Positions 17,462-26,219 of a stretch of DNA of 64,000 nt are shown piece after piece. The stretch covers positions 248,001 to 312,000 of the forward strand of contig NZ_BOPG01000023.1 in assembly GCF_016863635.1 (NCBI RefSeq), given 5' to 3'. The position numbers were made by a program, and so were the translations under genes. How positions within the stretch are numbered: the stretch's first letter is position 1; the number at the start of each line of letters is the position of its first letter. Below the pieces are notes generated by a model. It worked only from the letters and a program-made list of their open reading frames with translations. It searched no databases and was not told the origin of the DNA. The DNA is from Virgisporangium aurantiacum. Lineage in GTDB: Bacteria > Actinomycetota > Actinomycetes > Mycobacteriales > Micromonosporaceae.

Positions 17462-18658
17462 GGCACCCCACCTTCAGCGACGCGTCAGCTCCGACGACAG
17501 TGGACATCGCCTGTGCGGCTTCGCGATGCCAAGCCCGCCCTCCCTCGACAGTTCGCACCTTGCGTACGAGTACGTCCGCAAATTACCAGATTGCCGCCAA
17601 CCGTATTGCAGCGACCTGATGCCCGGGTGCGGATGCCGGGTCCGGCCATTGTTTCGAAAGTCCTGGGGGACGCCAACACCAGAAGGGAGGACTCTGTGAC
17701 AGATTGTGTCAAGAGATGACAGCGGGACGCTGGTCGTTTGGCGTGGCCCGCTTGACGGGAGTGGCCAAAGCCCTGACACCGCCTTCAACATGCCGCTTGA
17801 CGCGCGGACCTCCGGACTCCAAGGCCGGCCGGACTTTTGTCCCTCCATGCCGCCGGCCGGTCCTGTGCCAGCAGGTACCTGCACGACTGCGGACGTCGAA
17901 TTTGAGGGCGCTGACGGCCGCCTCGCACAGCCGCCAGCACTCCGACCAGCCGGCTCGATCGATGATTTCCACCCAGAGTATGAAGGTGGAGAACTTGATG
18001 AACTCCAGTTCGAGGCACACAGCGGCACTCGACGAGACTGCCCAGCACCCTGCGATACCGCTCAACACACGGCGGCACGAACCAGCGGAGTATGAGTCCG
18101 CGACTTATCGATGTCAGATATTGCTTGGGATTACCGACAACTGTCGACACATGCCAGTTTAGCTGCGCATCCATGGAATCGAAATGGCAACTACTGCTGA
18201 CGGGTGACGGTCCCTGCCAAGGCTATCGATCACGCATGGATCACCCACAGATCGCGCACAAATGCCTGACAGGTCGGCGATCAGATTGCACCCACAACGC
18301 GGCAGCGCCCGGGGCGACGCCGACGGCACCGCGCGATACGGCTACGAGAGTCAGCCGTCAACCAGCTCCGACCCCGTGTGACGAAGCAGCAGGACACCCA
18401 ATGCCGTACGGCAGCTTCCGTCTCCCGGTGAACCTCGCGGTTCAGGCGGCGGTTTGCGGACGTCTGATATCGACTTTGGGCGGTTACGCGTCCCGAACCA
18501 AGCACTTTGGGCGACACCAAAGGGTGACTTGCATCCAGCCGTGTGGGGGACGGTTTGCCGGATCTCCCACTACTATGCCATGGTCTAATTGACCGACTTG
18601 TGGCGAAAACTCCCGCCTCGTCGTTAAGGCTGTATCGGCGCAGGGAAGGGACAGGGGC
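17462..18658. other. Intergenic stretch of 1.2 kb, no supported gene
   Basis: Several short overlapping frames exist on both strands. The most gene-like is a plus-strand frame from GTG 17706 (VSRDDSGTLVVWRG) to 18095, but it lacks a clear ribosome-binding site and recognisable domain, so I do not call it. A 14-nt sequence CATGGATCACCCAC at 18235-18248 duplicates one found just upstream of the damaged integrase (3153-3166). Codon bias is weak throughout; it may be decayed DNA plus the promoter of the gene at 18659. Confidence 0.35.
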
Positions 18659-19144
18659 ATGGGTTTTGAGGCGACCTCATTTTCGCTGGCGGAGTTGTCG
18701 CTATTGGGGTTGTCGCTGTCGGAGTTCCTGACACTCGCAACTCTCGTTGTTGCTACTGTCGCCGCAGTTGCGACGGTGATTCAGACGCGGCTCATGCTGT
18801 ACAACCTGCGTGAGCCCTACTACCGAGGCCGTCGACTTGTCGACTTGTCCGGAGTTAAGCCCTGGATGATTAGAACGATGGATCGTCGCCTCGATCCGCT
18901 CCGAGCATCGATGCGGACCCAGCTGGCTCCGCACATGACGCAACCGGCGGCAGCCGCACTGGCGGATGACGTGGTGCGGGCTGCCTATGCGGAGATCATT
19001 GGACGGGTCGAGGCGGCCGAGCGGTTCCACCGCGCCACGTTTCGATGGGAGCTGCGAAAGGCGGTTGATCGGCATCTGCTGGCCGAGTTGGTACGGCGCC
19101 AAGCTCCAGAGTCCCCAGGCGACACGGTTCACGCGTTGCCATAG
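18659..19144 (+). CDS. Hypothetical single-span membrane protein (161 aa)
   Basis: ATG 18659 has a good upstream GGAAGGGACAGGGG site. An N-terminal hydrophobic segment (about residues 20-40, LATLVVATVAAVATVI) is followed by a charged, helical soluble domain of about 110 residues that contains PYYRGRRLVDLSGVKPW and an amphipathic region DRHLLAELVRR. No family is recognised. It is followed after 21 nt by another membrane protein on the same strand, so the two probably form a bicistron. The position between the RiPP cluster and the caspase operon suggests an accessory or defence-linked role, but there is no direct evidence. Confidence 0.6.
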   Translation: MGFEATSFSLAELSLLGLSLSEFLTLATLVVATVAAVATVIQTRLMLYNLREPYYRGRRLVDLSGVKPWMIRTMDRRLDPLRASMRTQLAPHMTQPAAAALADDVVRAAYAEIIGRVEAAERFHRATFRWELRKAVDRHLLAELVRRQAPESPGDTVHALP

Positions 19145-19165
19145 AAGAGGCAGGGAGTTTTGTCA

Positions 19166-20122
19166 GTGAGATGGCGCTGGACGCGCCAGCACTACGCACC
19201 ACCTCGTCGCAGTTCGGCCGCTCGCGACGAGGTCGCCGCGGCGCGCCGGCGCCTCAGTGAATTTCTTGACGAGAGCGCGGCTCTCCCTGACCGCGGCGAG
19301 TCCGCTCACTTGTCTCGCCGGGGCATTTTGTCGCTGTCGCTGGTGCGGTTGGCCCTCGCATGCCGTGCCCGATTCGGGGTTTTTGCCGACGCCGCCTTCG
19401 TTATGATCATCCTGCTAGGGACTAGCGTTCTAGGAATACTCGCACGGAAGACCTTGTGGCTTATCTTCGGTGTTGGCTCCATTGCACTAGGTACAGCCAC
19501 ACTTGTTACGCAACCTGCTCCGCGTACGACCGACGCTCGACCCCCGAACAACGCAAATGGGCAGATCCCATCGACCGCTCCACAATCACATTGGACCGTC
19601 CCACCAACCGCGTCGAGCATAGAGCGACCGATAAGTGCGCACGTGTCTGTATCAGATTCCGCTGATCGGCTTCTGAAGAAGGTCATCGTTCCTTTAATCG
19701 TGCGCAACGGAATTTTGCACGGGCTATTGACCGCCACGTCGCGAACCGGCTGTGTCGTAAGAATCATTTCCGATGAAACCAAAACAATTCGGATCGCCGG
19801 TAGCAGTTCCTACCCTTTCGAGGTGTTGGCCGAACTCGCAAACGAGGTGGCAATCGGTATTAGCCCCGGCGAAGGCGACCAACCATCTTGCCGCTTGACT
19901 TTGGCGAACGCTACGGATGCAGCCGGACCGAATCGTCCGAGTCCTCCAGAGCGGTCGCAGCCTTCGACCATTCCACGGCCCGGCCAGGCCGGCGCGAGAG
20001 CCACGGATCGGAGCGGCGCGGCGCCATCACGAACCATCATGCAGCCCTCCGCGGTCTCGACCTCGCCAACCTTGTCATGCAAGGGGATCGAACTCGGGCC
20101 TATCCTTGTCGACTTGTGTTGA
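19166..20122 (+). CDS. Hypothetical two-span membrane protein (318 aa)
   Basis: I prefer GTG 19166, which has AGGGAG at a proper distance, over TTG 19160. A basic cytoplasmic N-terminal segment of about 65 residues precedes two hydrophobic segments (around residues 75-95 FADAAFVMIILLGTSVLGIL and 100-115 LWLIFGVGSIALGTATLV). A Pro/Thr-rich linker and a beta-rich region follow (VIVPLIVRNGILHGLLTA, VVRIISDETKTIRIAG), and the last 90 residues are low-complexity Ser/Pro. The middle domain could be ligand-binding, but I cannot name it. It is probably co-transcribed with 18659-19144. A remnant of an integrase follows downstream. Confidence 0.55.
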   Translation: MRWRWTRQHYAPPRRSSAARDEVAAARRRLSEFLDESAALPDRGESAHLSRRGILSLSLVRLALACRARFGVFADAAFVMIILLGTSVLGILARKTLWLIFGVGSIALGTATLVTQPAPRTTDARPPNNANGQIPSTAPQSHWTVPPTASSIERPISAHVSVSDSADRLLKKVIVPLIVRNGILHGLLTATSRTGCVVRIISDETKTIRIAGSSSYPFEVLAELANEVAIGISPGEGDQPSCRLTLANATDAAGPNRPSPPERSQPSTIPRPGQAGARATDRSGAAPSRTIMQPSAVSTSPTLSCKGIELGPILVDLC

Positions 20123-20375
20123 CGCTCCCGAACGAGATGGCGGATCTGCACAGCCCCCAACACGACCGCTACCTGACGCGCAACTTCAGTTCCGCCAGGT
20201 AGTTCTTGTCAGCATCGGCAGCAGACGGCCCCGCATGGTAGTGCCGTTTATCGTGCACCGGGTCGCTCATTGACGGCGTGAGCAGCTTGGGCAGGCCGTC
20301 CGCCGCCTGGTCCGTCTAGCTTGCCGGCGCATTCACCACGCAGGACGATTCAGTAAGGGCCGCCCGTCGACTCCT

Positions 20376-20474
20376 GTGACGTTGCACCGCATCCGCGTGA
20401 CACTCCGCTCGGCCCTCAACGCCGCAATCCGCGACGAACTACTGCGTGACAAATCCAGCCCGGTCAAGCGGGTC
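20376..20474 (+). pseudogene. Fragment of a tyrosine integrase (core-binding region)
   Basis: About 33 codons read TLHRIRVTLRSALNAAIRDE followed by LLRDKSSPVKRV, which matches the conserved end of the SAM-like core-binding domain in actinobacterial tyrosine integrases (typically RIxATLRSALNxAIRxxLxxxNPA). Nothing resembling the catalytic domain follows, because the frame runs into the 3' end of the convergent caspase gene. This is a truncated leftover from another integrative element, and it marks a recombination junction between the RiPP region and the caspase operon. Confidence 0.6.
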
Positions 20475-23400
20475 TCATCCCTGGACCCGCCCGAACCGGA
20501 CCGTCATGACGCACTCGCCGACGAGTGCCGCCAGCCGGTTCCGGTCCACGGAGCAGAGCCGGTTGACCGGCCCGGGCAGCGGGAAGCGCAGCACTACCGT
20601 GCCGTCGGCGGGGCGTACCACCACTATCAGCTCGCCACTGGCCAGCGCGAACATGGGAACACCGTCGAGATCGAGAACCGTTGCGGCCCGGCTCGAATCC
20701 GGCAGCGCGGGCAGGTCTCCGCCGTCAGACCGCAGGATTCGGGTGTCCGAATCCCGGCGGCTCACCGCGACCGCGACCGGGCCGCCCACAACCGGCGCCG
20801 CGGCGAGCGCCTGGCATTGCCAAGGCAGGGGAAGGATGTGCTGCCAGGTCCGGCTGGTGGTGTCGAACCAGCCGAAGCGATCCGACCACTGCACCAGCAC
20901 GCCCGGACCATCGGGCCCGGTGACCGCAAGGACCGGGACGCCGTCCTGTCCTCCCGGAACCTCGCCGTGATCGTGGCCGAAGAAGTCGACGGCCCGAATC
21001 GGCCCTTTCCCTGTGCCGGTGAAGAGCACCGGGTAGCCGGGCCGCGTGGCCACCACGACCGATCCGGCCCCGGCGGGCCGCGCAGGGGCTCCGTAGCGCC
21101 GCCCGTCGGACAGTCCCCACAGTCGGTCTCCGACCTCGTCGCCGGTGAGCATGAGCAGTTCCCCGGTCGTCTCCGCCACCGCGTCGACCCGCTCGATGCG
21201 GTCACGCACCTGCCCAGGGATGTTGTCGGGAACGCGGTGGTGCAGGACGCCGGTGTCCGCGTCGAGCACGTCGGCCTCCCAGGTCTCGGCGGCCACGACA
21301 ACCCGATGGCCGCGGATCGCACCGCTGAAGATGTCGCCATACCCGCGTTCGTCGTGGTCCGCCAGGTTGAACCGGCTGTCCATGCCGCGGGAGGACCACA
21401 GCCGCGCTGTGCCGTCCTCGGAAGCCGATGCCACCAGGTCGTGGTCCGCCCCGTCGCCGAGCGTCGCCAGCCAGGTGATCGCGTCGGTGTGACCGTGCAG
21501 GACGGTCTGTCTCTGGAAGGTCGTGGCGCTCCAGGACCAGAGGGTGATCTGCCTTCCGTCTGCGGTAGCGATCAGTGGGTACGGCGCCGCGGCGTCCAGC
21601 ACGCAGATGTCCGTGATCTCGTTGCCCGTCTCCTGTCGAGTCACGTCGATCCGTTGCCGGGTGCGCCCGTCGAGCAGTTCCAGCCGCCCGTCCGAACGGG
21701 CGCCGACCAGCAGCAGCCGTCCGGCGACGGTCACCGTGACCATGCCGGTCCACGGCTCCTGCAGCTCACCGCCGGCAATTTTCGCGAAGGTGTCCATGTC
21801 CCAGAACTCCAGCCAACTGGTGTTGGTCGCGGTGGCGAGCACGGTCTGCCCGCCGTCCGGGATTGCGGCCGCGCAGATGATTCCACCGTGGTCGCGGATC
21901 GAGCGGACCACCGTGCCGTCGACGGGCCGCAGCAGCAACAGCTCGGACACGCTGTCGGCAACCGCGAGCAGGGCGCCGTGGCGACTGTCGATCGGGGTGA
22001 TGCGCAGCGCGCCCGAGTCGGTGCTCTGCATCCACCGGATCCGCCGCGCGCGGATGCTCCAGCCCACCACCAGTCCGTTGGAGTACCCGGCGACCAGCAG
22101 CGGGTCCGAGCCGCCGACGTGGGCCAGGGCACTCGCCTCGGTGGCGTGGGAGTTGGTCAGCTCCTGGACAACCTCGGCGGTGTCCACGTCGATAAGGCTG
22201 ATCGAGGCTGGCAGGCCGTCCAGTGTCCTGCGCCGCGCCGCGGCGATCAGCCGGCGTCCGCTGGCGGTGGTCGGCGGGATCACCGCCATCGACTCCAGTT
22301 CGCACCCGGCCGCATGGACTACCTGGTGCGGCAGCGCGGCACCGACCGTGGTCCAGTCGATCCGGCCCGGCGGCTCGATCCTCGGGAGGGGCTGTTGCCG
22401 CCCCGACGGGGCCGCTCTGCCGCCGTTCTTTGCAGGCATGCGGCGCCAACTTGGCACCGGTTGCAGCGCGACAATGCGCTCAGCGGGGCTCAGGTTGTGG
22501 AGCCGGGCGCCGGCGGTCAGGTATCGGGTCACCGGTTCATTCCACGCGACGCGCGGGACGCGATGGATCGCGGCGAGCGTGGTCCGGGGCTCGGCGTGCA
22601 GCGGCATGTCCGGATCGGCGAACAGATCATTGAGGGTTCCGGCCTCGGCGGCGTGCGCCGCCGCGTACCGCAGGGCATATGGATCGGCATGTGCCCACCC
22701 GCCGGTCCCTGGCCGCACGGCGCCGAGAATCCGGTCGTGCACCGCGGACGGCTCGTCCGGCGTGGCCGCGCGCAGGAACTCGCCGTAGGCCGCGTGCCTC
22801 AGACGGTAGACCGGCCGCCCGTCCTCCTGGACGCTGCGCAGGAAGGCGCCGGCCTCGGCTACGAGCCGGGCGAGCGCTTCCTCAGTCGGCGGATCCGCCC
22901 TGGGCAACAGGCCGACTGCAGCGACCATCCGGGTCCATAGTTGTGTGACGGCCAGACCGGCTCCGAACGCCCACGCCAGGGGGGCGAGCACAGCGGTCAC
23001 GGCCGGGGCGCGATCGGCGAACCGGTGCCGGAGGTCGTCCTCGATCGCCTCGGCCGCAGACTGGCCCAGCATCCGTTGCAAGGCAACGTCGCCGGGACGG
23101 AGCACCTCCGGCTCCCGGGCCAGGGCGTTGGCCAGGCTGGTGGCAAACAGGAACGCGCCGTCACTGGCGGCGGCCATCTCGGAGGCGACCACCCCGGCCA
23201 GGGCGGGGTCCTCGGCGTACGGCGATTCGGGGGTGGTGGTCAGCACGTTTGTCACGTGCCGCGCGATGGCCTCGGTCGCGCCGGGATCCCGGTCCAGGTC
23301 GTAGAAGCCCGAGCAGTGGGCACGCAGCACTCCCTCAAGTGCACCGGCCGCTGAGTTGCGCACCGCGACGACGACGTGGACGTGCGGTGCGGCGGCCAGT

Positions 23401-24512
23401 GGCAGCACCAGCCGGGTCACGATCTCCTCCAGTTCGACCGGCTCGGCTTCGTCGAGAGCGTCCAGGACGAGCGTGAGTGGCTCGCTATCGGCCCGCACCC
23501 GGTCCACGAGATCCTCTAGTGATGCCCCGCTGGCCGGGTCCAACCGAGGCGCGAGCACCTCAATCAAGGCAGGCACGGTCCGCTGGACGGCCAGGTCGGC
23601 CTGTACGAGACGCTCGCCAGCCGCCGCGGTCATCTCTGCGACGACCTGGGCCAGCGTCTCCGTCTTACCGGTGCCGATGGAACCGGTCAGCAGGTACAAC
23701 CCGGACGGTTCATGACCACGCCACGAGAAGAGGTCGTCGAGGACTCGGTCGCGTCGCACCCGCGATTCGCCGTTCGTCACGATCTCCCGCAGGCCCGGCC
23801 GGTACGCCGGGTTGCGGAAGAAAGGCGTGCCGCCCTCGACGCCCACGGCAAGGACCCGCTGATCGGGCGGCGCACCGTCACGCCGCAGCCAGGCGTCGGC
23901 TGCCAGCGCCAGATCCTGAGGCGGGATCCGAGCCGACTGCGCCGGCCAGGGTCCGAACGGCGGCCCATTGCGTAACGCCGTGGTAAGCGCCTCGGCGAAC
24001 AGCACGGGGTTGACCTTGGCGGTGCCGAAGGTGGACGCCATCAGCGACAACGCGGCCGGAGCCCGGCTAGGGCCCGGAGTGGCACGCGGCGCTGCGTTGA
24101 TCGCGCCGACGATTTCCAGGGCGGTAGATCCACCGTCACAGCAGTCCAGGATCACGACCACTTGCGGAACATCGAGCGACGAGGTGAGCAACGACGCGAC
24201 CTCGTCGGCCGCCAGGCCGTCGCCGTCCGGTGTCAGCAGCAGCCGGCTTCCGGACCCGTCGCTGACGCCGTGCCCGGTCCAGTAGAGGACCAGTCGCTTC
24301 GGCCCGCTCGCGCCCGCCTTGGCAAGGTGCTGCTGGACCGCGGTCCGGGTCACCGCGCCCGACAACACTGAGCCGGTGGTGAACCCGTTACGTCGTAATG
24401 CCCCGGACACCAGGTTGATCTCCTCGGCGACGTCCGGCAGATCCGACAGCTGCGGATCCTCGTACACCCCGACGCCGACGAATACCGCGATGTCGCCGGT
24501 GCCCGCCATCAC
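20475..24512 (-). CDS. Caspase-like protease - STAND NTPase - beta-propeller (WD40-type) protein
   Basis: A 1345-residue protein and last gene of a four-gene operon. Residues 5-225 are a caspase/C14-type protease: VFVGVGVYEDPQLSDL start, catalytic His in LYWTGHG (H81) and Cys in VVILDCCDGG (C125 most likely). Residues 250-640 hold a P-loop STAND/NACHT-like NTPase with Walker A GSIGTGKT (277-284) and Walker B LVLDALDEAE, followed by helical winged-helix-like segments. From about residue 680 to the end, repeated strands with WD-like units (LIATADGRQITLWSWS; VASASEDGTARLWSS) form a beta-propeller of about 14 blades. The architecture is that of bacterial apoptosis-like immunity proteins: the propeller senses, the NTPase oligomerises, the caspase cleaves a partner. 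The GTG start (or the ATG at 24509) overlaps the previous stop. The target may be one of the three small proteins encoded upstream. Confidence 0.9.
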   Translation of the reverse strand: MMAGTGDIAVFVGVGVYEDPQLSDLPDVAEEINLVSGALRRNGFTTGSVLSGAVTRTAVQQHLAKAGASGPKRLVLYWTGHGVSDGSGSRLLLTPDGDGLAADEVASLLTSSLDVPQVVVILDCCDGGSTALEIVGAINAAPRATPGPSRAPAALSLMASTFGTAKVNPVLFAEALTTALRNGPPFGPWPAQSARIPPQDLALAADAWLRRDGAPPDQRVLAVGVEGGTPFFRNPAYRPGLREIVTNGESRVRRDRVLDDLFSWRGHEPSGLYLLTGSIGTGKTETLAQVVAEMTAAAGERLVQADLAVQRTVPALIEVLAPRLDPASGASLEDLVDRVRADSEPLTLVLDALDEAEPVELEEIVTRLVLPLAAAPHVHVVVAVRNSAAGALEGVLRAHCSGFYDLDRDPGATEAIARHVTNVLTTTPESPYAEDPALAGVVASEMAAASDGAFLFATSLANALAREPEVLRPGDVALQRMLGQSAAEAIEDDLRHRFADRAPAVTAVLAPLAWAFGAGLAVTQLWTRMVAAVGLLPRADPPTEEALARLVAEAGAFLRSVQEDGRPVYRLRHAAYGEFLRAATPDEPSAVHDRILGAVRPGTGGWAHADPYALRYAAAHAAEAGTLNDLFADPDMPLHAEPRTTLAAIHRVPRVAWNEPVTRYLTAGARLHNLSPAERIVALQPVPSWRRMPAKNGGRAAPSGRQQPLPRIEPPGRIDWTTVGAALPHQVVHAAGCELESMAVIPPTTASGRRLIAAARRRTLDGLPASISLIDVDTAEVVQELTNSHATEASALAHVGGSDPLLVAGYSNGLVVGWSIRARRIRWMQSTDSGALRITPIDSRHGALLAVADSVSELLLLRPVDGTVVRSIRDHGGIICAAAIPDGGQTVLATATNTSWLEFWDMDTFAKIAGGELQEPWTGMVTVTVAGRLLLVGARSDGRLELLDGRTRQRIDVTRQETGNEITDICVLDAAAPYPLIATADGRQITLWSWSATTFQRQTVLHGHTDAITWLATLGDGADHDLVASASEDGTARLWSSRGMDSRFNLADHDERGYGDIFSGAIRGHRVVVAAETWEADVLDADTGVLHHRVPDNIPGQVRDRIERVDAVAETTGELLMLTGDEVGDRLWGLSDGRRYGAPARPAGAGSVVVATRPGYPVLFTGTGKGPIRAVDFFGHDHGEVPGGQDGVPVLAVTGPDGPGVLVQWSDRFGWFDTTSRTWQHILPLPWQCQALAAAPVVGGPVAVAVSRRDSDTRILRSDGGDLPALPDSSRAATVLDLDGVPMFALASGELIVVVRPADGTVVLRFPLPGPVNRLCSVDRNRLAALVGECVMTVRFGRVQG

Positions 24513-24979
24513 TCCGCCACCGGGCCCGTCCAGGTGACGACGGCGGCGGCCAGCACTAGGGTCAGGCCGGTCAGCGACAACAAGGCGGCCCGCGGGATGA
24601 GCTTGCTGATCCGCGCCACCTCCCGCTCGGTCCAGTCATGGAGCGAGATCCCGTCGGCCAGGATGTACGCGCCTGGTTGACCGTGCGCGGCCCGAATCGC
24701 CACCAGGAGCGCGGCCGCTAGGAACGCGAACGCCAGCACGATCAGAACCACCGGTACAAGGCGCCAGGCGCCGGCGAGCTTGTCAAAGTCGGCGCGGCCC
24801 TTGACCAGCGTCACCGTGGCCAGCAGCGTCGCGCCGGCGGCCAGCCCGTTCCGCCAGCCTTCCGCCTGCCCGCGTGCAATCGTCAACTGGCTGAACTGCA
24901 TGTCTTCGGCCAACGCCGCCCATCGCCGGTCGACGGCGGAGGGCCGACTCTCGTCCGAATCGAAGTCGGGGACGGTCAT
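24509..24979 (-). CDS. Three-span membrane protein, candidate effector of the caspase operon
   Basis: A 156-residue protein. A 20-residue acidic N-terminal segment precedes a helix with conserved-looking WAALAEDMQFSQLTIARGQ, then hydrophobic spans at about 45-62, 72-96 and 130-150, with an exposed loop GAYILADGISLHDWTE between spans two and three. No enzyme motif is visible. ATG 24979 overlaps the upstream stop and its own stop overlaps the caspase start, so stoichiometric production with the protease is likely. A small multi-span protein next to a caspase-STAND sensor fits a membrane-perturbing effector or membrane anchor released by cleavage; that is inference. Confidence 0.75.
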   Translation of the reverse strand: MTVPDFDSDESRPSAVDRRWAALAEDMQFSQLTIARGQAEGWRNGLAAGATLLATVTLVKGRADFDKLAGAWRLVPVVLIVLAFAFLAAALLVAIRAAHGQPGAYILADGISLHDWTEREVARISKLIPRAALLSLTGLTLVLAAAVVTWTGPVAE

Positions 24980-25296
24980 CGCGCCACCCACCAGGACGTC
25001 CCACACCCGTACCGATCCACGTTCGCCGGCCGGTCCGAGTGCGGGTGGCCACATTCGCATTCGAAAACCCAGGCCGTCGGGTTCACAGGTTCGTGTGGAT
25101 CGCTCGGATCGCCTGGCCCCTTGCTCCCGCCGATGATCTTCGGGATCCGTCGTACCGTCAGCCCGTGGCAGCGCGGGCAGCGCGCCCGAACCACAAGTCC
25201 GCCGCCCGGCCGGTCCTGAACAGTGTCCGGCCGGGTCGGATCGGCTGTTCCTTCCGCCCACGCGCACGACTCGTGGACCGGCCTCGGCGACGTCAT
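24976..25296 (-). CDS. Small zinc-ribbon-like protein (106 aa)
   Basis: The protein carries two CxxC-type knuckles: RCPRCHG (about residues 40-46) and FECECGH (about 75-81), plus a further Cys in YGCGTSWW at the C terminus and one at residue 11. This is the pattern of a zinc ribbon, and the spacing suggests a tetrahedral CxxC...CxC site. The remainder is polar and short. ATGA overlaps at both ends (25293-25296 and 24976-24979) embed it in the caspase operon. Small zinc ribbons in such operons may bind nucleic acid or act as caspase substrates; nothing in the sequence decides between these. Confidence 0.65.
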   Translation of the reverse strand: MTSPRPVHESCAWAEGTADPTRPDTVQDRPGGGLVVRARCPRCHGLTVRRIPKIIGGSKGPGDPSDPHEPVNPTAWVFECECGHPHSDRPANVDRYGCGTSWWVAR

Positions 25297-26219
25297 CGGC
25301 CGAGCGCCGCTCGGGCGAGGGCGACGTAGGCAGTGAAGCGTGAGGACCGGCTGAGCTCGCGGAGGATTTGGATGGCCGTATCGATGTCCGGCGTACGCGG
25401 GTGGATCTTCTCGTACTGCTCGACGGTCAGCGCGAGGAAGTTCGCCGGGTTGTCGCTGAGCCCGGCGTCGAAGAGGTTGTCGTAGTACGCCTCTGAGACG
25501 ACGTCGCGGTAGAAGCGGAGGGCCGCGACCAGATCCGCGGCGTAGCCGATGTCGTCCCGGCCGAAGGTGCTCTCCGATATCCGGCCGGCGATCTGCGGAT
25601 GCGCCTCGGCCGCTAGCCGGGCCAGCCGCCCGTCGAGCGGGCGGTATGTGATGCCGGAGCTGCGCACCGGCGGACCGTTCTCGATGAAGTATCTGATCGT
25701 CGTCGCGACGGTGACCGGGATCGCGCCGTACCACTCGGTATTCGCTACGTAGGCGAGGACCGCGATCGCCTGCCCGACGTCGTCGGTGCGGGGTTGGACC
25801 TGCTCAAATAAAGCCCGCGTTCGGTGCAGGAACACCGGTGGGTCGTCCACGCTGACTCTCACCTGGTCATCAATCTGCTGCATGATCCACGCGTCGGTGT
25901 AGTACGGCGAGGCCACCTCGCGCGCCAATCGGAAAGCGGCGAGCAGCTCGGCGGCGTCGGTGAGCCACGGGTTGTTCGGGCGCTGCACCGACGCGATTTG
26001 CCGGTACGCCTCCGCCGCGAGTGCGGCCATTCTGCCCCGCAGCGGACGATACGTTGGCCGGGCCGGCTTCTTTGCGAGCCCGATCGCCTGCAGGACGCTT
26101 GTGCGCAGCGGCTGAACCGCAAGGACGATGACGATGGCGATTACGAGTAGGGGACACAGGCAGCAGCAGATCGGGGAGAAGAAGTCCGGTGAGCGCTGAT
26201 CCACGTAGTCAGTCTTCAA
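25293..26219 (-). CDS. Membrane-anchored protein with a tandemly duplicated helical domain (308 aa)
   Basis: First gene of the caspase operon. The N terminus has a Cys-rich start and one hydrophobic span (about 15-37, ICCCLCPLLVIAIVIVLAV), giving a probable membrane anchor or lipoprotein-like tether. The soluble part consists of two homologous copies of about 110 residues. Copy one begins TYRPLRGRMAALAAEAYRQI (about residue 55), copy two TYRPLDGRLARLAAEAHPQI (about residue 190). Both continue with an AAELLAAFRLAREVAS / AADLVAALRFYRDVVS helix, a YYTD or YYDN motif, and a QVQPRTDDVGQAI / KIHPRTPDIDTAI block. I do not recognise the domain. The TTG start at 26219 is weak; GTG 26204 is an alternative. 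The duplication suggests binding of a symmetric or repetitive partner. Confidence 0.75.
   Translation of the reverse strand: MKTDYVDQRSPDFFSPICCCLCPLLVIAIVIVLAVQPLRTSVLQAIGLAKKPARPTYRPLRGRMAALAAEAYRQIASVQRPNNPWLTDAAELLAAFRLAREVASPYYTDAWIMQQIDDQVRVSVDDPPVFLHRTRALFEQVQPRTDDVGQAIAVLAYVANTEWYGAIPVTVATTIRYFIENGPPVRSSGITYRPLDGRLARLAAEAHPQIAGRISESTFGRDDIGYAADLVAALRFYRDVVSEAYYDNLFDAGLSDNPANFLALTVEQYEKIHPRTPDIDTAIQILRELSRSSRFTAYVALARAALGR

Noticed and set aside
16292..17719. Plus-strand open frame opposite the second STAND-TPR gene
   Set aside because: No start signal or domain; the minus strand encodes a clear NTPase with Walker motifs.
17706..18095. Possible small CDS beginning with GTG after the second STAND-TPR gene
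   Set aside because: No ribosome-binding site, no domain, and overlapping frames of equal quality; kept only as a note on the intergenic region.
20376..22940. Long plus-strand open frame opposite the beta-propeller part of the caspase gene
   Set aside because: Only the first 33 codons resemble a real protein (integrase fragment); the remainder is antisense of the propeller.
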